64,000 bases of DNA from Haemaphysalis longicornis (Eukaryota; Arthropoda; Arachnida; Ixodida; Ixodidae). The stretch is from assembly GCA_013339765.2 (NCBI GenBank), contig CM023449.1, positions 204,501,422 to 204,565,421 of the forward strand, given 5' to 3'. A model generated the notes under the pieces. The model ran no database searches, was not told where the DNA came from, and worked only from the letters and a program-made list of their open reading frames with translations. Positions 11,218 through 22,410 of this stretch are shown here, one piece after another; position 1 is the first letter of the stretch, and every line of letters begins with the position of its first letter. A program made the translations under genes and the position numbers.

Positions 11218-13490
11218 CGCGCCATGTCCGTGGCCGTTTCCGGTGTTTCCAAGCGAAGAAATTGACAGCTAAACTTTTCAATGAATACCACCTATAGTCA
11301 AGTAAAATGTATACCCGCAATTCCTAAGTGCAGTGTTTTGTTCCTATTTAGTGTGCACATCTACTGGGGAGTGGTGTCCACGTCCTAGCAGTACCCAAAA
11401 CCAGCCCTCTTTCTGACGTTAAAACAAGCCAACTTGTACGAGAAAAGAGAGCTCAATACCACGAGTGGTTCCAACTAGAGCCGCTAAATAAGCTACACTT
11501 TTATTTAGTGACACAAGTTCCAACGTTGTGCTGTCATGTCCAACTGTAGGAAACTGGGAGCTTTCCCAAACAAGCATTTTACAGAACAGCATTTAACAGA
11601 AGTGCGCAAACATGAGGTGCCGCTTGAGAAATTTTGATTTGATAGCTTCTACACAGACAGCAATGGCGCTGTGCGTGCCATATAATGAATGAATGAATGA
11701 ATAAAATGGCCGCGTATCTGCTCATTTTGTTGCAAATGTCCACGAAACACGATATTTTTTCGTTGACATTTGCCCATTAAGTGTCTTCCTTCGCTTTCCT
11801 GCTCACGTCTCATGCTGTTCCTCTTCCGTCGCACTCCTCCCAAGGTAAACACGCAAACGGTTTGCTCAAGTGAATTTAAATTTACCGCGTTCCACTGCTT
11901 CAGGCCGGGTGCCTCGATCCCAGCGCTGCGGTACGCGTACGGCGAAGATGCGCGTGCATCGAGGAACCATACTACAACGTTTATAGAACCACGTTGCCAT
12001 ACTCCACGAGGGTTCCAAGCGGAACGTGGAACATATATCTAGTGGAATCTTTCGTTGCTGTTGCCGTTTAATTTTTCAAACGCCTCCAGTTGATGTAGTA
12101 TTTAATTTGCTATCGCAAAAATCAAGCATCAATAAGGAGCACTGCAAGTATCACTTATGTATTGATTTTCTGCCCTATGTTTGCGTAATGTTTTGTTCTT
12201 GTTCAACAATGTTACAATGTTGACAAGTATGAACATTGACGCCGGACTTGGATGTTTGGCTGTAAGTATCCGTTTCACTTTGGCTGGGTGGCTGAATCGA
12301 GTCACAGACACAAACAGACAGACAGACCAAAATTTCTGCGTTGAAGTAGCCCAAGAAAGTCTAAAAATGGCCCATCTCCCCGCGAGGGGGACTCGAGTAA
12401 ATGCGTCGCATAGGGGGTGGGTGTATTGCGTTAACGTTTAGTGTTTGGCCTAGTTGGTGGTAGTGAATGCGTTGTATCAGCAGCTTCTTGACGTAGTTTG
12501 AATGAGTCAAGGATATAAGGCGCGTTCGTAGCCTTAGATTCTGTGTCGGCTTTGTGGCGCAGTGGGAAGAGCACCATGTACCTTGCGTTCCGCCCGCAGG
12601 GTCGTGGGATCGAAAGCAGGCGCCGATAAGTATTATTTTTTTATATAGTGTAGGGGGAGGGGTGCGGACCTGTTGTTGAGAGCGAGGAGGGTAGCGTGAT
12701 GCGGGAGAGGAGGAGTGGGAAAGAGGGCGCACCGGCGCGCTGAGCTGTTGCGGACGCACGGCGGACGCTACATGTGAGTTAAAGAAGTGTTCTGCATTTA
12801 AAAATCTTCACGAACAAAAGGGTCTGTTGTCAAGACCCAGTGGAGGTGATCCCTAGTCCAGTATGCCTGGCGTGAAAGGTAACAGCGGCGGGCTGCAAGT
12901 ACGGGTGAGCGAATATTTAAAACTTTGGACACTTCGCGAATGGTGTTTGCTATTTGGCTCAATTCGCAGCGCACTTCTTTCATTCCAAGAATTCAGAGTG
13001 TTCGATATTCGAAATTTACGAATAAGTGAGCAATAAAAGTTGGCTCTGCCGCGCGACTTGCAAACTCCCAAGCTTAGCCGCGCAGCATGCCCCTTCGGGT
13101 TGGCTTTTTCGCACGACGCCCGAGCCTCGCGAAAAAGCCGAGTCGTGTAAGCTTAGCGCGAAGGCTGCGTCTAGCGTTCCGTCCATTGCGCGAAACAAGT
13201 GCATGCTCACCCGTGAGGTGAAACTCACCTTGTGTATAATTTACAGGCAGAAGAGAAGTTTCTCATCAACGAGCGAGGAACCTGGAGTTCTTGTTGGCAA
13301 TGCTTGCACTAAGCACTGGTCATACCAGCCACCAACAGGTCTGGCCAAGCTGAATGACTGGAGGGACTGCAGCCAGTCTAGCTTACTTCCTCTATTTTTT
13401 AAGTATGCCAAATTTTTGTTCCACTGATCTGCTATCTTGTCTTATCTTTATTTTTATTTCTCTGTAGACTGTTGATTCCATCCCTGGAAA
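11218..13490. other. Intergenic stretch without a recognisable gene
   Basis: It contains a short (tgaa)n microsatellite at about 11,683-11,704 and a degenerate tRNA-like segment at 12,545-12,640 (A-box-like tggcgcagtgg, weak B box). The rest is unassigned sequence. A short open stretch after ttttacag near 13,245 looks faintly exon-like, but I cannot link it to anything. Confidence 0.6.
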
Positions 13491-13494
13491 TATG

Positions 13495-14047
13495 CATCTC
13501 GTATTAATGAATTCAGCGGGTATGCCAAAGAACAGCCAGGGTCGACCACACTCAGAAAAACCTACGGAGACAACAAACCAGCGGTCCGCTACACAGATGC
13601 TGCCTGGTACCCTCGAAAGTCTGCGCATGCCATCAGCGTTGTCAACAACCATGGCACAAAACTCACGTCGGCCATAATCCCAATCCTGGAGACAGAGTCT
13701 GCAGAGGAAATCGACGTCGCCCTCGCTGCCACCACGCGGGCTCAGACTACCTCACTTTCATCTCAGACTCTATAACCACCTGTCACAATCTACAACTAGG
13801 TCGTGTTCCTGCTCAAACCATTCGCATCCTGGACACACTACACAGCCCCCCCCCCCCCCCCCCGAACTCCACATGGTCTGGACGCCAGGCCACGGATCCC
13901 TCGAGGGAAATGAAGCCGCTACACGCGAGCGTATACCTTCCAGGCCTTACCTTCGTTGGCAGACCGATCGATGACCTCCAGCGATGACATTCCGAGGAGA
14001 TATGTCCTCGCCCACTACTGGCTGCACCGCTGCATCTACCCAAGATA
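13495..14047 (+). repeat. LINE fragment, RNase H region (left part, interrupted)
   Basis: Plus-strand translation, with at least one frame change, gives RNase H pieces: VRYTDAAWYPRKSAHAISVV near 13,580 (first catalytic Asp in YTDAA), ILETESAEEIDVALA near 13,690, and HMVWTPGHGSLEGNEAATR near 13,872. The sequence stops abruptly at the TA target of the pogo-like element and resumes at 32,728. An 18-C run sits just before the WTPGH motif. Confidence 0.8.
13846..13863 (+). repeat. 18-base C homopolymer
   Basis: An uninterrupted C run inside the LINE RNase H region, likely to be length-variable or mis-sized. Confidence 0.95.
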
Positions 14048-14224
14048 CCGCATTTTCGCGCATATAACCCGCCCCTGCATATAACCCGCACCCCCACTTT
14101 CAGTCCACGAATTAAAAAAAATACATATCACCCACATTGCCCGCACATTTTATACAGGCAAGGCTGCACCAAAGGTACTGAAGCAACATCGCACATTTGT
14201 TGACACAACAAGCTTAGAACATTT

Positions 14225-14516
14225 TCTGCATGGCCTAAGCCACAATCACTCACTGTCACTACTCTCACTCGAGCTATCGCTTGGACCGCAATTGTCACTG
14301 TCGTACACAATATCATCTTTTGCTGTTCATAACGCAGCAGTTCTTAAAGCTGTTGTGAACCATCTCACCTGTAATCGCCTTCCATGCCTTGACGATTCAC
14401 TTACAAAACAGCGCAACATCAGGCCTACATACGCGGCCTATCGGCGTAAAGTCATGCGGACCTTCAGCCATCAATTCAGCATAAAGACGCCTGACACGCG
14501 CTTTGAATGGTCTATT
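14225..14516 (-). pseudogene. pogo-family transposase, C-terminal remnant
   Basis: Minus-strand translation shows RPFKARVRRLYAELMAEG, then WKAITGEMVHNSFKNCC, then an acidic serine-rich tail DSDNCGPSDSSSESSDSE and stop. It matches the region just after the DDE domain of Tigger/pogo transposases, where a tryptophan-containing helix is followed by FKxC and an acidic tail. One in-frame stop and one frame change are present. The N-terminal DNA-binding and catalytic parts are absent. Confidence 0.75.
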
Positions 14517-14720
14517 TAATGAAAGAGGCGTTGCCACCTACCATTCTCGTATGAATGCAGAACACAATTACTATACCGCGGAAAGGTAAAAGTTAGAAAC
14601 AGTTTACATTAAATTAAGCATGCAAAAATAGACTAGGGTGGCGGCAAAAGCCACCATCTCATTTCAAGCGAAATTCAACTCATATCTATAATCATCATAA
14701 ATGGAGAGATGTTTTTATGG

Positions 14721-14966
14721 ACCCGCCGCGGTGGCTCAGTGGCTAAGGCGTTGCGCTGCTGAGCACGAGGTTGCGGGTTCGATTCCCGGCCGCGGCGGCT
14801 GCTTTTCTGATGGAGGCGAAATGCAAAAACGCCCGTGAGTGCGAGATTTCGGCGCACGTTAAAGATCCCCAGGTGGTCAAAATTAATCCGTAGCCCTCCA
14901 CTACAGCGCGCCTCATCGCCTGCGTTGCGTCGGCGCGTTAAACCCCACAATCAATCAATCAAATCA
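14721..14966 (+). mobile_element. tRNA-derived SINE (Ruka-like) with 12-bp target duplication
   Basis: A full-length 246-bp SINE: RNA polymerase III A box TGGCTCAGTGGC and B box GGTTCGATTCCC in a tRNA-like head. The body contains cgttaaagatccccaggtgg and the tail is (tcaa)n. Perfect direct repeats ATGTTTTTATGG flank it (14,709-14,720 and 14,967-14,978). The layout matches Ruka described in ticks. It inserted into the pogo-like element. Confidence 0.9.
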
Positions 14967-15062
14967 ATGTTTTTATGGTGTTTCTTAGTATTGGCACTCA
15001 CTCTACTTTTGAACGGCCCTTCTTTCTCTGCGGTAAACTGTAGCCGAATTTCACATTTTTTT

Positions 15063-15890
15063 CAGGTTGTTGTATGTTATATTCTTGAGCTGTGTGTGAA
15101 AAACGAACAGGTTGTTATACGTTATATTCTTGAGCTGTGTGTGAAAAACGAACAGGTTGTTATACGTTATATTCTTGAGCTATGTGTGAAAAACGAACAG
15201 GTTGTTATATGTTAATTCTTGAGCTGTGTGTGAAAAACGAACAGGTTGTTATACGTTATATTCTTGAGCTGTGTGTGAAAAACGAACAGGTTGTTATACG
15301 TTATATTCTTGAGCTATGTGTGAAAAACGAACAGGTTGTTATATGTTATATTCTTGAGCTGTGTGTGAAAAACGAACAGGTTGTTATACGTTATATTCTT
15401 GAGCTGTGTGTGAAAAACGAACAGGTTGTTATACGTTATATTCTTGAGCTGTGTGTGAAAAACGAACAGGTTGTTATACGTATATTCTTGAGCTGTGTGT
15501 GAAAAACGAACAGGTTGTTATATGTTATATGCTTGAGCTGTGTGTGAAAAACGAACAGGTTGTTATATGTTATATTCTTGAGCTGTGTGGGAAAAACGAA
15601 CAGGTTGTTATATGTTATATTCTTGAGCTGTGTGTGAAAAACGAACAGGTTGTTACATGTTATATTCTTGAGCTGTGTGTGAAAAACGAACAGGTTGTTA
15701 TATGTTATATTCTTGAGCTGTGTGTGAAAAACGAACAGGTTGTTATATGTTATATTCTTGAGCTGTGTGTGAAAAACGAACAGGTTGTTATATGTTATAT
15801 TCTTGAGCTGTGTGTGAAAAACGAACAGGTTGTTATATGTTATATTCTTGAGCTGTGTGTGAAAAACGAACAGGTTGTTATACGTTATAT
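15063..15890 (+). repeat. 45-bp satellite array, segment 1 (~18 units)
   Basis: Head-to-tail 45-bp units with the core ttgagctgtgtgtgaaaaac, then gaacaggttgttata and ygttatattc. Identity is very high; most variation is a C/T choice in ta[c/t]gtt. Two units have 1-2 base deletions (near 15,212 and 15,480). The array ends abruptly at the Gypsy element and continues in phase on its far side. Confidence 0.97.
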
Positions 15891-16316
15891 TGCCGCGAAC
15901 CATACATTGGGTTTGTTTATTTGTGTTTTGCTTTTGCCGCCCGGCTGCGCCGGTCTGTGTTGTCTCCGTGCCGGGGGAGGCGCGTGTTCCATTCCTTCTT
16001 TCTGTGCCGCATGTGTTATCTGTTGTGATAGGGAGAGCATTCTGATTTACGTGGACAGCCCGGAATAATCTTCTTGCATCTACAATGTTCTCGATGCGAA
16101 TCGACGGTTCCAGAACCACGCGCCCCGAAAGATAAAAAGCCTGCAGAGCAGACGCAGGGGCATTCGATTCTGCGACGCTCGCCGACGCACGTACGTCACT
16201 TTGTTGACCGCTGCCTCGCCGCCTCTGTATTCTTTTCAGTTGTTAGGGGAGCACAAGTTCGCTCCAATAAACTTGTTTCTTGTCCAAACAACTGCGTCGT
16301 CCTTGGCTTCGTGACA
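15891..16316 (+). repeat. Gypsy 5' LTR
   Basis: 426 bp, TGCCGCG…GTGACA. It contains a TATA-like gataaaaag near 16,131 and a polyadenylation signal AATAAA at 16,266-16,271 about 45 bp before the end. A candidate primer-binding site starting TGGTGGAGG lies 2-3 bases after the LTR; the matching tRNA was not identified. Confidence 0.95.
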
Positions 16317-16475
16317 TCTGGTGGAGGTGCTGGGTACGCACCCTTCATGCCCACTACAACCTCTGGAAGCCGCCAAGCCAGTCCAACAAGAGCCAGCCTC
16401 CGCGTGCAATATTTACCACCCGAGTTCGGTCTACTACCGGAGAAGACGAAGAAGAAAGACGTCGCAACCAGCACC

Positions 16476-17655
16476 ATGCTCAACCAAGCCAATCCTCCTG
16501 TCGTTCTGCAGCAGCCACGGGAACCGCCATCATTCCGAGGAGCCCCCGCAGAAGACCCAGAAGAATGGTTGGAGAAACTGGAGCGCGTCCGGAAATTCAA
16601 CAGGTGGGACGGCGCAGAAACGTTCCGGCATGTTTTCTTTTACTTGGAAGATTCGGCTCGCACTTGGTTCGAGAACCACGAGAGCTCCTTGACAAACTGG
16701 GCTCAGTTCAAAAGCGAGTTCACTAAGACCTTCACTACCGTCGTGCGGAAAGAAAGAGCCGCCCTTTTGTTGGAAACGCGCACGCAACACCCCAATGAAG
16801 GCGTCTTGATCTTCGTTGAGGAGATGAAGCAGCTATTTCGCCGCGCGGATCCGAAATGACGGAAGAAAAGAAGTTGCGGTTCTTAATGCGCGGAGTGAAG
16901 GATGAACTGTTTGCCGGAATTGTCCGAAATCCGCCCAAAACCGTCGCCGAATTCGTTACCGAAGCCAGCACCATTGAGAAAGCCCTCGAGATGCGTGCTA
17001 AGCAGTATGACCGCAACTTTGTTGGCGCGGCCAATGCGAACGACTTTGGCAGCACGCGGATCCCGGCCGACAGCCTACGCGAGACTATCCGCGAAATAGT
17101 GAGGGAGGAGCTGCGGAAACTGCTCCCGACGCCGCCGCAACCACAAGTCGCTTCTCTTACCGACGTCATTAGAGAAGAAGTGCAGCAAGCGCTGGGAACT
17201 TCAACGACGCCAGTAGCACCTCGCGAGCCGCAAGCCATGACCTACGCAGCTGCTGTACATCGCCCTCGCCCACCTGCACCCTATCGTCACGAGGCTCCCT
17301 ACCGTCGTCCCCTCTCGCCGGCCCGACCACCTGCGGCGCAACCCCCTTCCCCAAGGAAGACCGACGTATGGCGAACGTCCGACAATCGTCCGCTGTGCTA
17401 CCACTGCGGAGAGGCCGACCACGTCTACCGTCGCTGCCCCTACAGGAGGCTCGGTTTGCGAGGGTTCTCCGTCGACGCACCCCGCCCCGAACTGGCCAGC
17501 GCCCATCGGAGATCGAAGAGTACCTGTCCAACACCAGCCGTCGACCAGCCCGTTTCAACCGTTCGCCGTCGCCCTACCCATACCAATCGCCGAACCGCCG
17601 TAGCAACGCTGACTTCGCCCGTGGAAGGTCCCCCAGCCCACGCGGGGGAAACTAA
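16476..17655 (+). pseudogene. Gypsy gag (capsid/nucleocapsid), two single-base breaks
   Basis: ATG at 16,476 begins a gag of about 390 codons. It has a capsid-like retrotrans_gag region (DPEEWLEKLERVRKFNRW … ARTWFENH), a proline-rich stretch, one CCHC zinc knuckle at 17,396-17,437 (C-x2-C-x4-H-x4-C) and a basic RS-rich tail ending at TAA 17,653-17,655. Gag packages element RNA. Frame breaks occur at an A run near 16,853-16,856 (causing a TGA) and a C run at 17,485-17,488. Both lie in short runs of identical bases, so they could be assembly errors or real mutations. Confidence 0.85.
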
Positions 17656-17711
17656 AAGCAGCAACTTCTGGAGGTGAAGTTGCTCTACGGCGAAAAACTG
17701 GAAACCCTCCA
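17646..17711 (+). promoter_or_regulatory. -1 ribosomal frameshift signal between Gypsy gag and pol
   Basis: The heptamer GGGAAAC (17,646-17,652) sits in the gag frame as G GGA AAC, immediately before the gag stop TAA. After a 7-nt spacer comes a perfect 9-bp stem AGCAACTTC / GAAGTTGCT (17,660-17,668 with 17,676-17,684) around the loop TGGAGGT. Six loop bases TGGAGG can pair with CCTCCA at 17,706-17,711, giving an H-type pseudoknot. Slipping back one base enters exactly the frame that continues open through the protease. This is the classical X-XXY-YYZ plus pseudoknot design. Confidence 0.85.
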
Positions 17712-20700
17712 ACGACGCATGGACGCGGTGAAGACAATGATTCACGACATGCCCTCATCAAGACGACCCGACCTAACCCTGACGAGACTCCCGAACACGA
17801 CGACAGCTATACGCCGCGACGCGTACCCGACCTGACCGAGACGTCCGCTGAGAAGACGACGACAACGACGACGCACAGTGCCCGACCGCCAACACGCACA
17901 AGCCGAGATACGACGCCCCGACGAACCCGGAACTCGAGGAAGACTGCGTCTGACGTCAAGGTGTCCATCGACGGCTTTGACGTAGTCGCCCTCGTAGACA
18001 CGGGAGCTGACTATTCGGTAATGAGCGGACCATTTGCGTCTAAACTGAAGAAAGTTATGACCAGATGGGATGGTCCGCACATACGCACAGCAGGAGGCCA
18101 CCTCGTGACGCCAAGTGGAACGTGCACATCGCGCGTCACCATAGACGGCACAACCTACCCTGCGGCATTCGTCGTTCTGCCTAACTGCTCCCGCGACATA
18201 ATTCTTGGAATGCATTTTTTGACGGACAACGGCGCAATAATCGATCTGCAGACGAAGTCGATAACTTTTTCCTGCGACCACTCCATGACGCCGGAATCGA
18301 ACCCCGAACACCGTGCAGCTGTAAGGATCGCCGATGATCACGTCACCCTGCCACCCCGCGCAAGCTTGATTATCACCGTCCACTGTGAAGGTGCTGCTCC
18401 CGACGTCTACGCTATCGTGGAGAGTGACCAAAGGTTGCTTCTTGACCGCGGTGTGTCTGTCGCAAGAGGCATTGCACGGTTTAAGCAGCGCAAAGCCCAC
18501 GTTTTGGTCACCAATTTCACCGAGGAATACCAGCATTTAAACAAGGGCGCTGCAATTGCGTTCGTCGAAGAAATGCAACAAGCAAGTGACGTATTAGCAG
18601 TCGCCGACTTTGAACGCGCACCCGACTATACCTTCAAGCTTCCGCACCCCTTCGACGTGAATCCGGCGCTACCGCAAGATGAAAGGAACAAGTTATTGGC
18701 TTTGCTGCGTCGCTACAGCGAGTGTTTTTCGTCGAACTCAAAGTTACATCAAACACCTCTGGCGAAGCACCGGATAATAACGGAGGATGGAGCACGACCT
18801 ACCCAACAGTCACCGTACCGCGTCTCTTCACACGAGCGTGAAGCCATCCGGACTCAAGTCGACGACATGCTCAACGGCGACATTATACAGCCATCGAAAA
18901 AGCCCCTGGGCTGCGCCCGTCGTACTCGTGAGAAAAAAGACGGCACACTGAGGTTCTGCGTTGACTACCGGCGATTGAACAAGATCACCAAAAAGGACGT
19001 GTACCCCCTGCCACGAATCGACGACGCCCTCGACCACCTCTGCCATGCGAGGTACTTCTCATCGATGGATCTGAAGACAGGCTACTGGCAAATTGAAGTG
19101 GACGAGAGAGATCGAGAGAAGACTGCATTCATAACCCCGGATGGCCTATACGAGTTCAAGGTGATGCCGTTTGGGCTATGCACGGCACCAGCAACGTTCC
19201 AAAGAGTCATGGACACTGTGCTAGCTGGCCTAAAGTGGCACACCTGCCTCGTATACCTCGACGACGTTGTGGTATTCTCTAGGACTTTCGACGAACACCT
19301 CGCAAGGTTGCAGTCTGTACTCGAGGCCATCCGTACGTCGGGGTTAACGCTGAAAGCCTGAAAAGTGCCGCTTCGCGTACGAGGAACTGAAGTTTTTGGG
19401 CCATGTCGTCAACGCCGCGGGAGTCCTGCCTGACCCGTTGAAAACTTCAGCCATAGCGAACTTCCCAAGGCCGAAAGATAAGAAGGGCGTGCGCAGGTTT
19501 CTTCGACTGTGCGCATACTACCGGCGCTTCGTCGCAAACTTCGCACGCATTGCAGAGCCGCTCACGCGCTTGACGAAAGACAGCACCCCTTTCAGCTGGG
19601 AAGACGACCAAGAAAAGGCATTCTGCGAGCTGCAAAAACATCTGCAAAGCCCGCCCGTGCTCGCTTCATTTCGACGAAAACGCCGACACGGAAATACACA
19701 AGGACGCCAGTGATATAGGCTTGGGTGCCGTCCTTGTCCAAAAACAAAGCGGGTGCGAAAACGTAATCGCCTATGCCAGCCGTGGTCTGTCGAAGGAGGA
19801 GAAAAACTACTCTGCCTCCGAAAAGAGTGCTTGGCTATTATATGGGCCATTTCAAAATTTCGCCATACGTGTATGGCAGACCGTTCAAGGTTGTAACAGA
19901 CCATCATGCGCTGTGTTTGGCTCGCCAATTTGAAGGACCCCTCTGGCCGTCTTGGGCGGTGGAGTCTGCGCCTGCAAGAGTTCGACGTTACAATCGTCTA
20001 CAAATCCGGGAGGAAACACTCCGACGCCGACTGCCTGTCCCGCGCCCCTGTCGACCCGCCACCACAAGACTCCGATGAAGACAGCGCGTTCTTCGGGGTT
20101 GTTACGGAGAGCGACCTAGCCGCCCAGCAGCGTGCCGACCCCGAGTTGCGCGTAATGATCGACTACCTCGAAGGACGAAACGTCGCCGTGCCTAGAGCGT
20201 TCAAGCGTAACTTACCAGCATTCAGCCTTAAAAACTCCGTCCTCGTGAAGAAGAATTTCAGCCCCGGAACAAGAACGAATTATCTACTTGTCATCCCGCA
20301 GACCTTCGTGACGAAATTTTGGAAGTGTCCCACGACGACCCGTCTTCCGGACATCTCGGCACAGCTCGCACTATTGCAAAAATTAAGGCGAAGTACTTCT
20401 GGCCCCGCCTTACATCCGACGTCACCCACTACGTTCGGAGTTGCCGGGACTGCCAGCGACGAAAAACGCCGCCGACAAGACCCGCCGGACTTCTGCAACC
20501 GATCGCCGTCCCATCGAGACCATTTCAACAGATTGGAATGGACCTTTTAGGCCCGTTCCCTACGTCACGATCACAGAACAAGTGGATTGTCGTAGCGACA
20601 GACTACATGACGCGCTACGCAGAGACCGCCGCTCTTCCGAGGGGGACTGCACAAGAAGTGGCAAGGTTCTTTGTAAGCCAAGTTGTGCTGCGACATGGAG

Positions 20701-21380
20701 CCCCGGAAGTCCTAATCACAGACCGCGGAACGGCATTTACTGCGGAGCTGATGCAAGGAGTATTACGCTACAGCAACACGGATCACCGAAGAACGACGGC
20801 GTACCACCTCCAAACGAACGGACTAACAGAACGTCTGAACAAGACAATCGCAGATATGCTGTCAATGTACGTTGACGTTGAACATAAGACTTGGGACGAA
20901 GTGCTCCCGTATGTCACGTTTGCGTACAATACAGCGACGCAGGAAACTACGCAGATGACACCGTTCGAGCTTGTCTACGGAAGACGACCGACTACGATGC
21001 TCGACGCCATGCTTCCGCATCTAGAAGACGACGACCTCAACGCCGACGTCCAAGGATACCTTCAACGTGCGGAGGAGGCCCGCCAGCTCGCTCGAGTTCG
21101 TATAAGGGACCAGCAGCTGGTGGATGCCGGCCGCTACAACCTCCGACGCCGAGACGCCGAGTACCAACCAGGGGATCGTGTGTGGGTTTGGACTCCCATC
21201 CAACGACGCGGACTGAGTGAGAAACTTCTGCGACGGTATTTCGGACCCTACCAGATTCTGCGACGTGTTGGCCAACTTACCTACGAAGTGATCCCCGATG
21301 GTGACTCCGGCACATCACGACGACGTACGCGGCCCGAAGTCGTCCACGTGGTTCGCTTAAAACCTTTCTACGGACGATGA
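17652..21380 (+). pseudogene. Gypsy pol (protease, RT, RNase H, integrase), multiple frame breaks
   Basis: The -1 frame from 17,652 is open through a linker into an aspartic protease (DTGADYS at 17,997), then reverse transcriptase (FCVDYRRLN, YLDDVVVFS), RNase H and integrase (HHCC zinc finger, then DLLGPF and TDRGTAF of the catalytic core), ending VVRLKPFYGR and stop. Breaks: A run 18,897-18,901 followed by a compensating break at A run 18,933-18,938; A run 19,353-19,355 giving a stop at 19,359; near 19,661; several between 19,820 and 19,905; near 20,303. Most lie at or beside short homopolymers. As given, no functional polyprotein is encoded. Confidence 0.88.
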
Positions 21381-21453
21381 CGAACTTTTATTTTTATTTT
21401 CGGACTGTCGCTTATGTTAGCATCGGGTCGATGCACTCTTAGAGAGCGGGTAA

Positions 21454-21879
21454 TGCCGCGAACCATACATTGGGTTTGTTTATTTGTGTTTTGCTTTTGC
21501 CGCCCGGCTGCGCCGGTCTGTGTTGTCTCCGTGCCGGGGGAGGCACGTGTTCCATTCCTTCTTTCTGTGCCGCATGTGTTATCTGTTGTGATAGAGAGAG
21601 CATTCTGATTTATGTGAACAGCCCGGAATAATCTTCTTGCATCTACAATGTTCTCGATGCGAATCGACGGTTCCAGAACCACGCGCCCCGAAAGATAAAA
21701 AGCCTGCAGAGCAGACGCAGGGGCATTCGATTCTGCGACGCTCGCCGACGCACGTACGTCACTTTGTTGACCGCTGCCTCGCTGCCTCTGTATTCTTTTC
21801 AGTTGTTAGGGGAGCACAAGTTCGCTCCAATAAACTTGTTTCTTGTCCAAACAACTGCGTCGTCCTTGGCTTCGTGACA
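21454..21879 (+). repeat. Gypsy 3' LTR
   Basis: 426 bp, same ends as the 5' copy. Five substitutions separate them, each G or C in the 5' copy and A or T here; three fall in CpG dinucleotides. Confidence 0.95.
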
Positions 21880-22010
21880 ATATTCTTGAGCTGTGTGTGA
21901 AAAACGAACAGGTTGTTATATGTCATATTCTTGAGCTGTGTGTGAAAAACGAACAGGTTGTTATATGTCATATTCTTGAGCTGTGTGTGAAAAACGAACA
22001 GGTTGTTATA
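21880..22010 (+). repeat. 45-bp satellite array, segment 2 (~3 units)
   Basis: About three units left between the Gypsy and BEL/Pao elements. Their phase matches segment 1 on the left and segment 3 on the right once one copy of each target duplication is removed. Confidence 0.95.
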
Positions 22011-22369
22011 TATGCAGGCCTCACAGGCAGCCCTCGACTTACGCCAAGAACGCCTGCTTTCCTGATTGATGACGACAGTACTGACGATTAAACCGAAACT
22101 TTATGATAAACTGAATAAGAATACACATGGTGGTTAAAATCAACAGTCCATGCCGTAAAAAGGCAGTGGTGTGCGACCAGCTGCCACACCTTGGCTCATT
22201 GTCTCTGAAGTGGGCTGCCACACCCGGGTTCATAGTCGAAGCAGGGCGAGGGTTTGCCCCAGTGTTGTGTGCCAATGGGGGGAACACGCCAGATGGCGGC
22301 AGACAGCCGGAAGGTGGTTTCGGTTTCGTTTGTAGGATTCGGGTGCCCTTCGTAGCGATGGGCAGCACA
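22011..22369 (-). repeat. BEL/Pao LTR (3' copy in element sense)
   Basis: 359 bp. In element sense it begins TGTGCTGCCC and ends CCTGCATA, so the far end is CATA rather than plain CA. It differs from the other copy only at one base (cccttcgt versus cccctcgt in plus sense). Confidence 0.92.
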
Positions 22370-22410
22370 CTCCCCGTCTGGTGCACCGCTTCGTGGGCGC
22401 CACAATGGTA

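Larger units (their letters stand above)
15891..21879 (+). mobile_element. Ty3/Gypsy LTR retrotransposon, full length, nested in the satellite
   Basis: A 5,989-bp element with two 426-bp LTRs starting TG and ending CA, flanked by a 4-bp duplication ATAT (15,887-15,890 and 21,880-21,883). Domain order gag with zinc knuckle, protease, reverse transcriptase, RNase H, integrase defines Ty3/Gypsy. No envelope gene and no chromodomain follow the integrase. LTRs differ at five positions (about 1.2%), so the insertion is fairly recent. The coding region contains many single-base breaks. A purine-rich AGAGAGCGGG at about 21,441 just before the 3' LTR is the likely polypurine tract. Confidence 0.95.

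Noticed and set aside
12545..12640. tRNA gene candidate
   Set aside because: The A box is present but the B box and arms do not pair properly; at best a decayed SINE head.
13026..13427. Possible exon after ttttacag near 13,245
   Set aside because: The peptide (TSEEPGVLVGNACTKHWSYQ) looks protein-like but matches nothing I know and has no partner exon.
15063..15890. CRISPR-like direct repeats
   Set aside because: Units are contiguous with no unique spacers, and the context is eukaryotic transposons and intron-containing genes.
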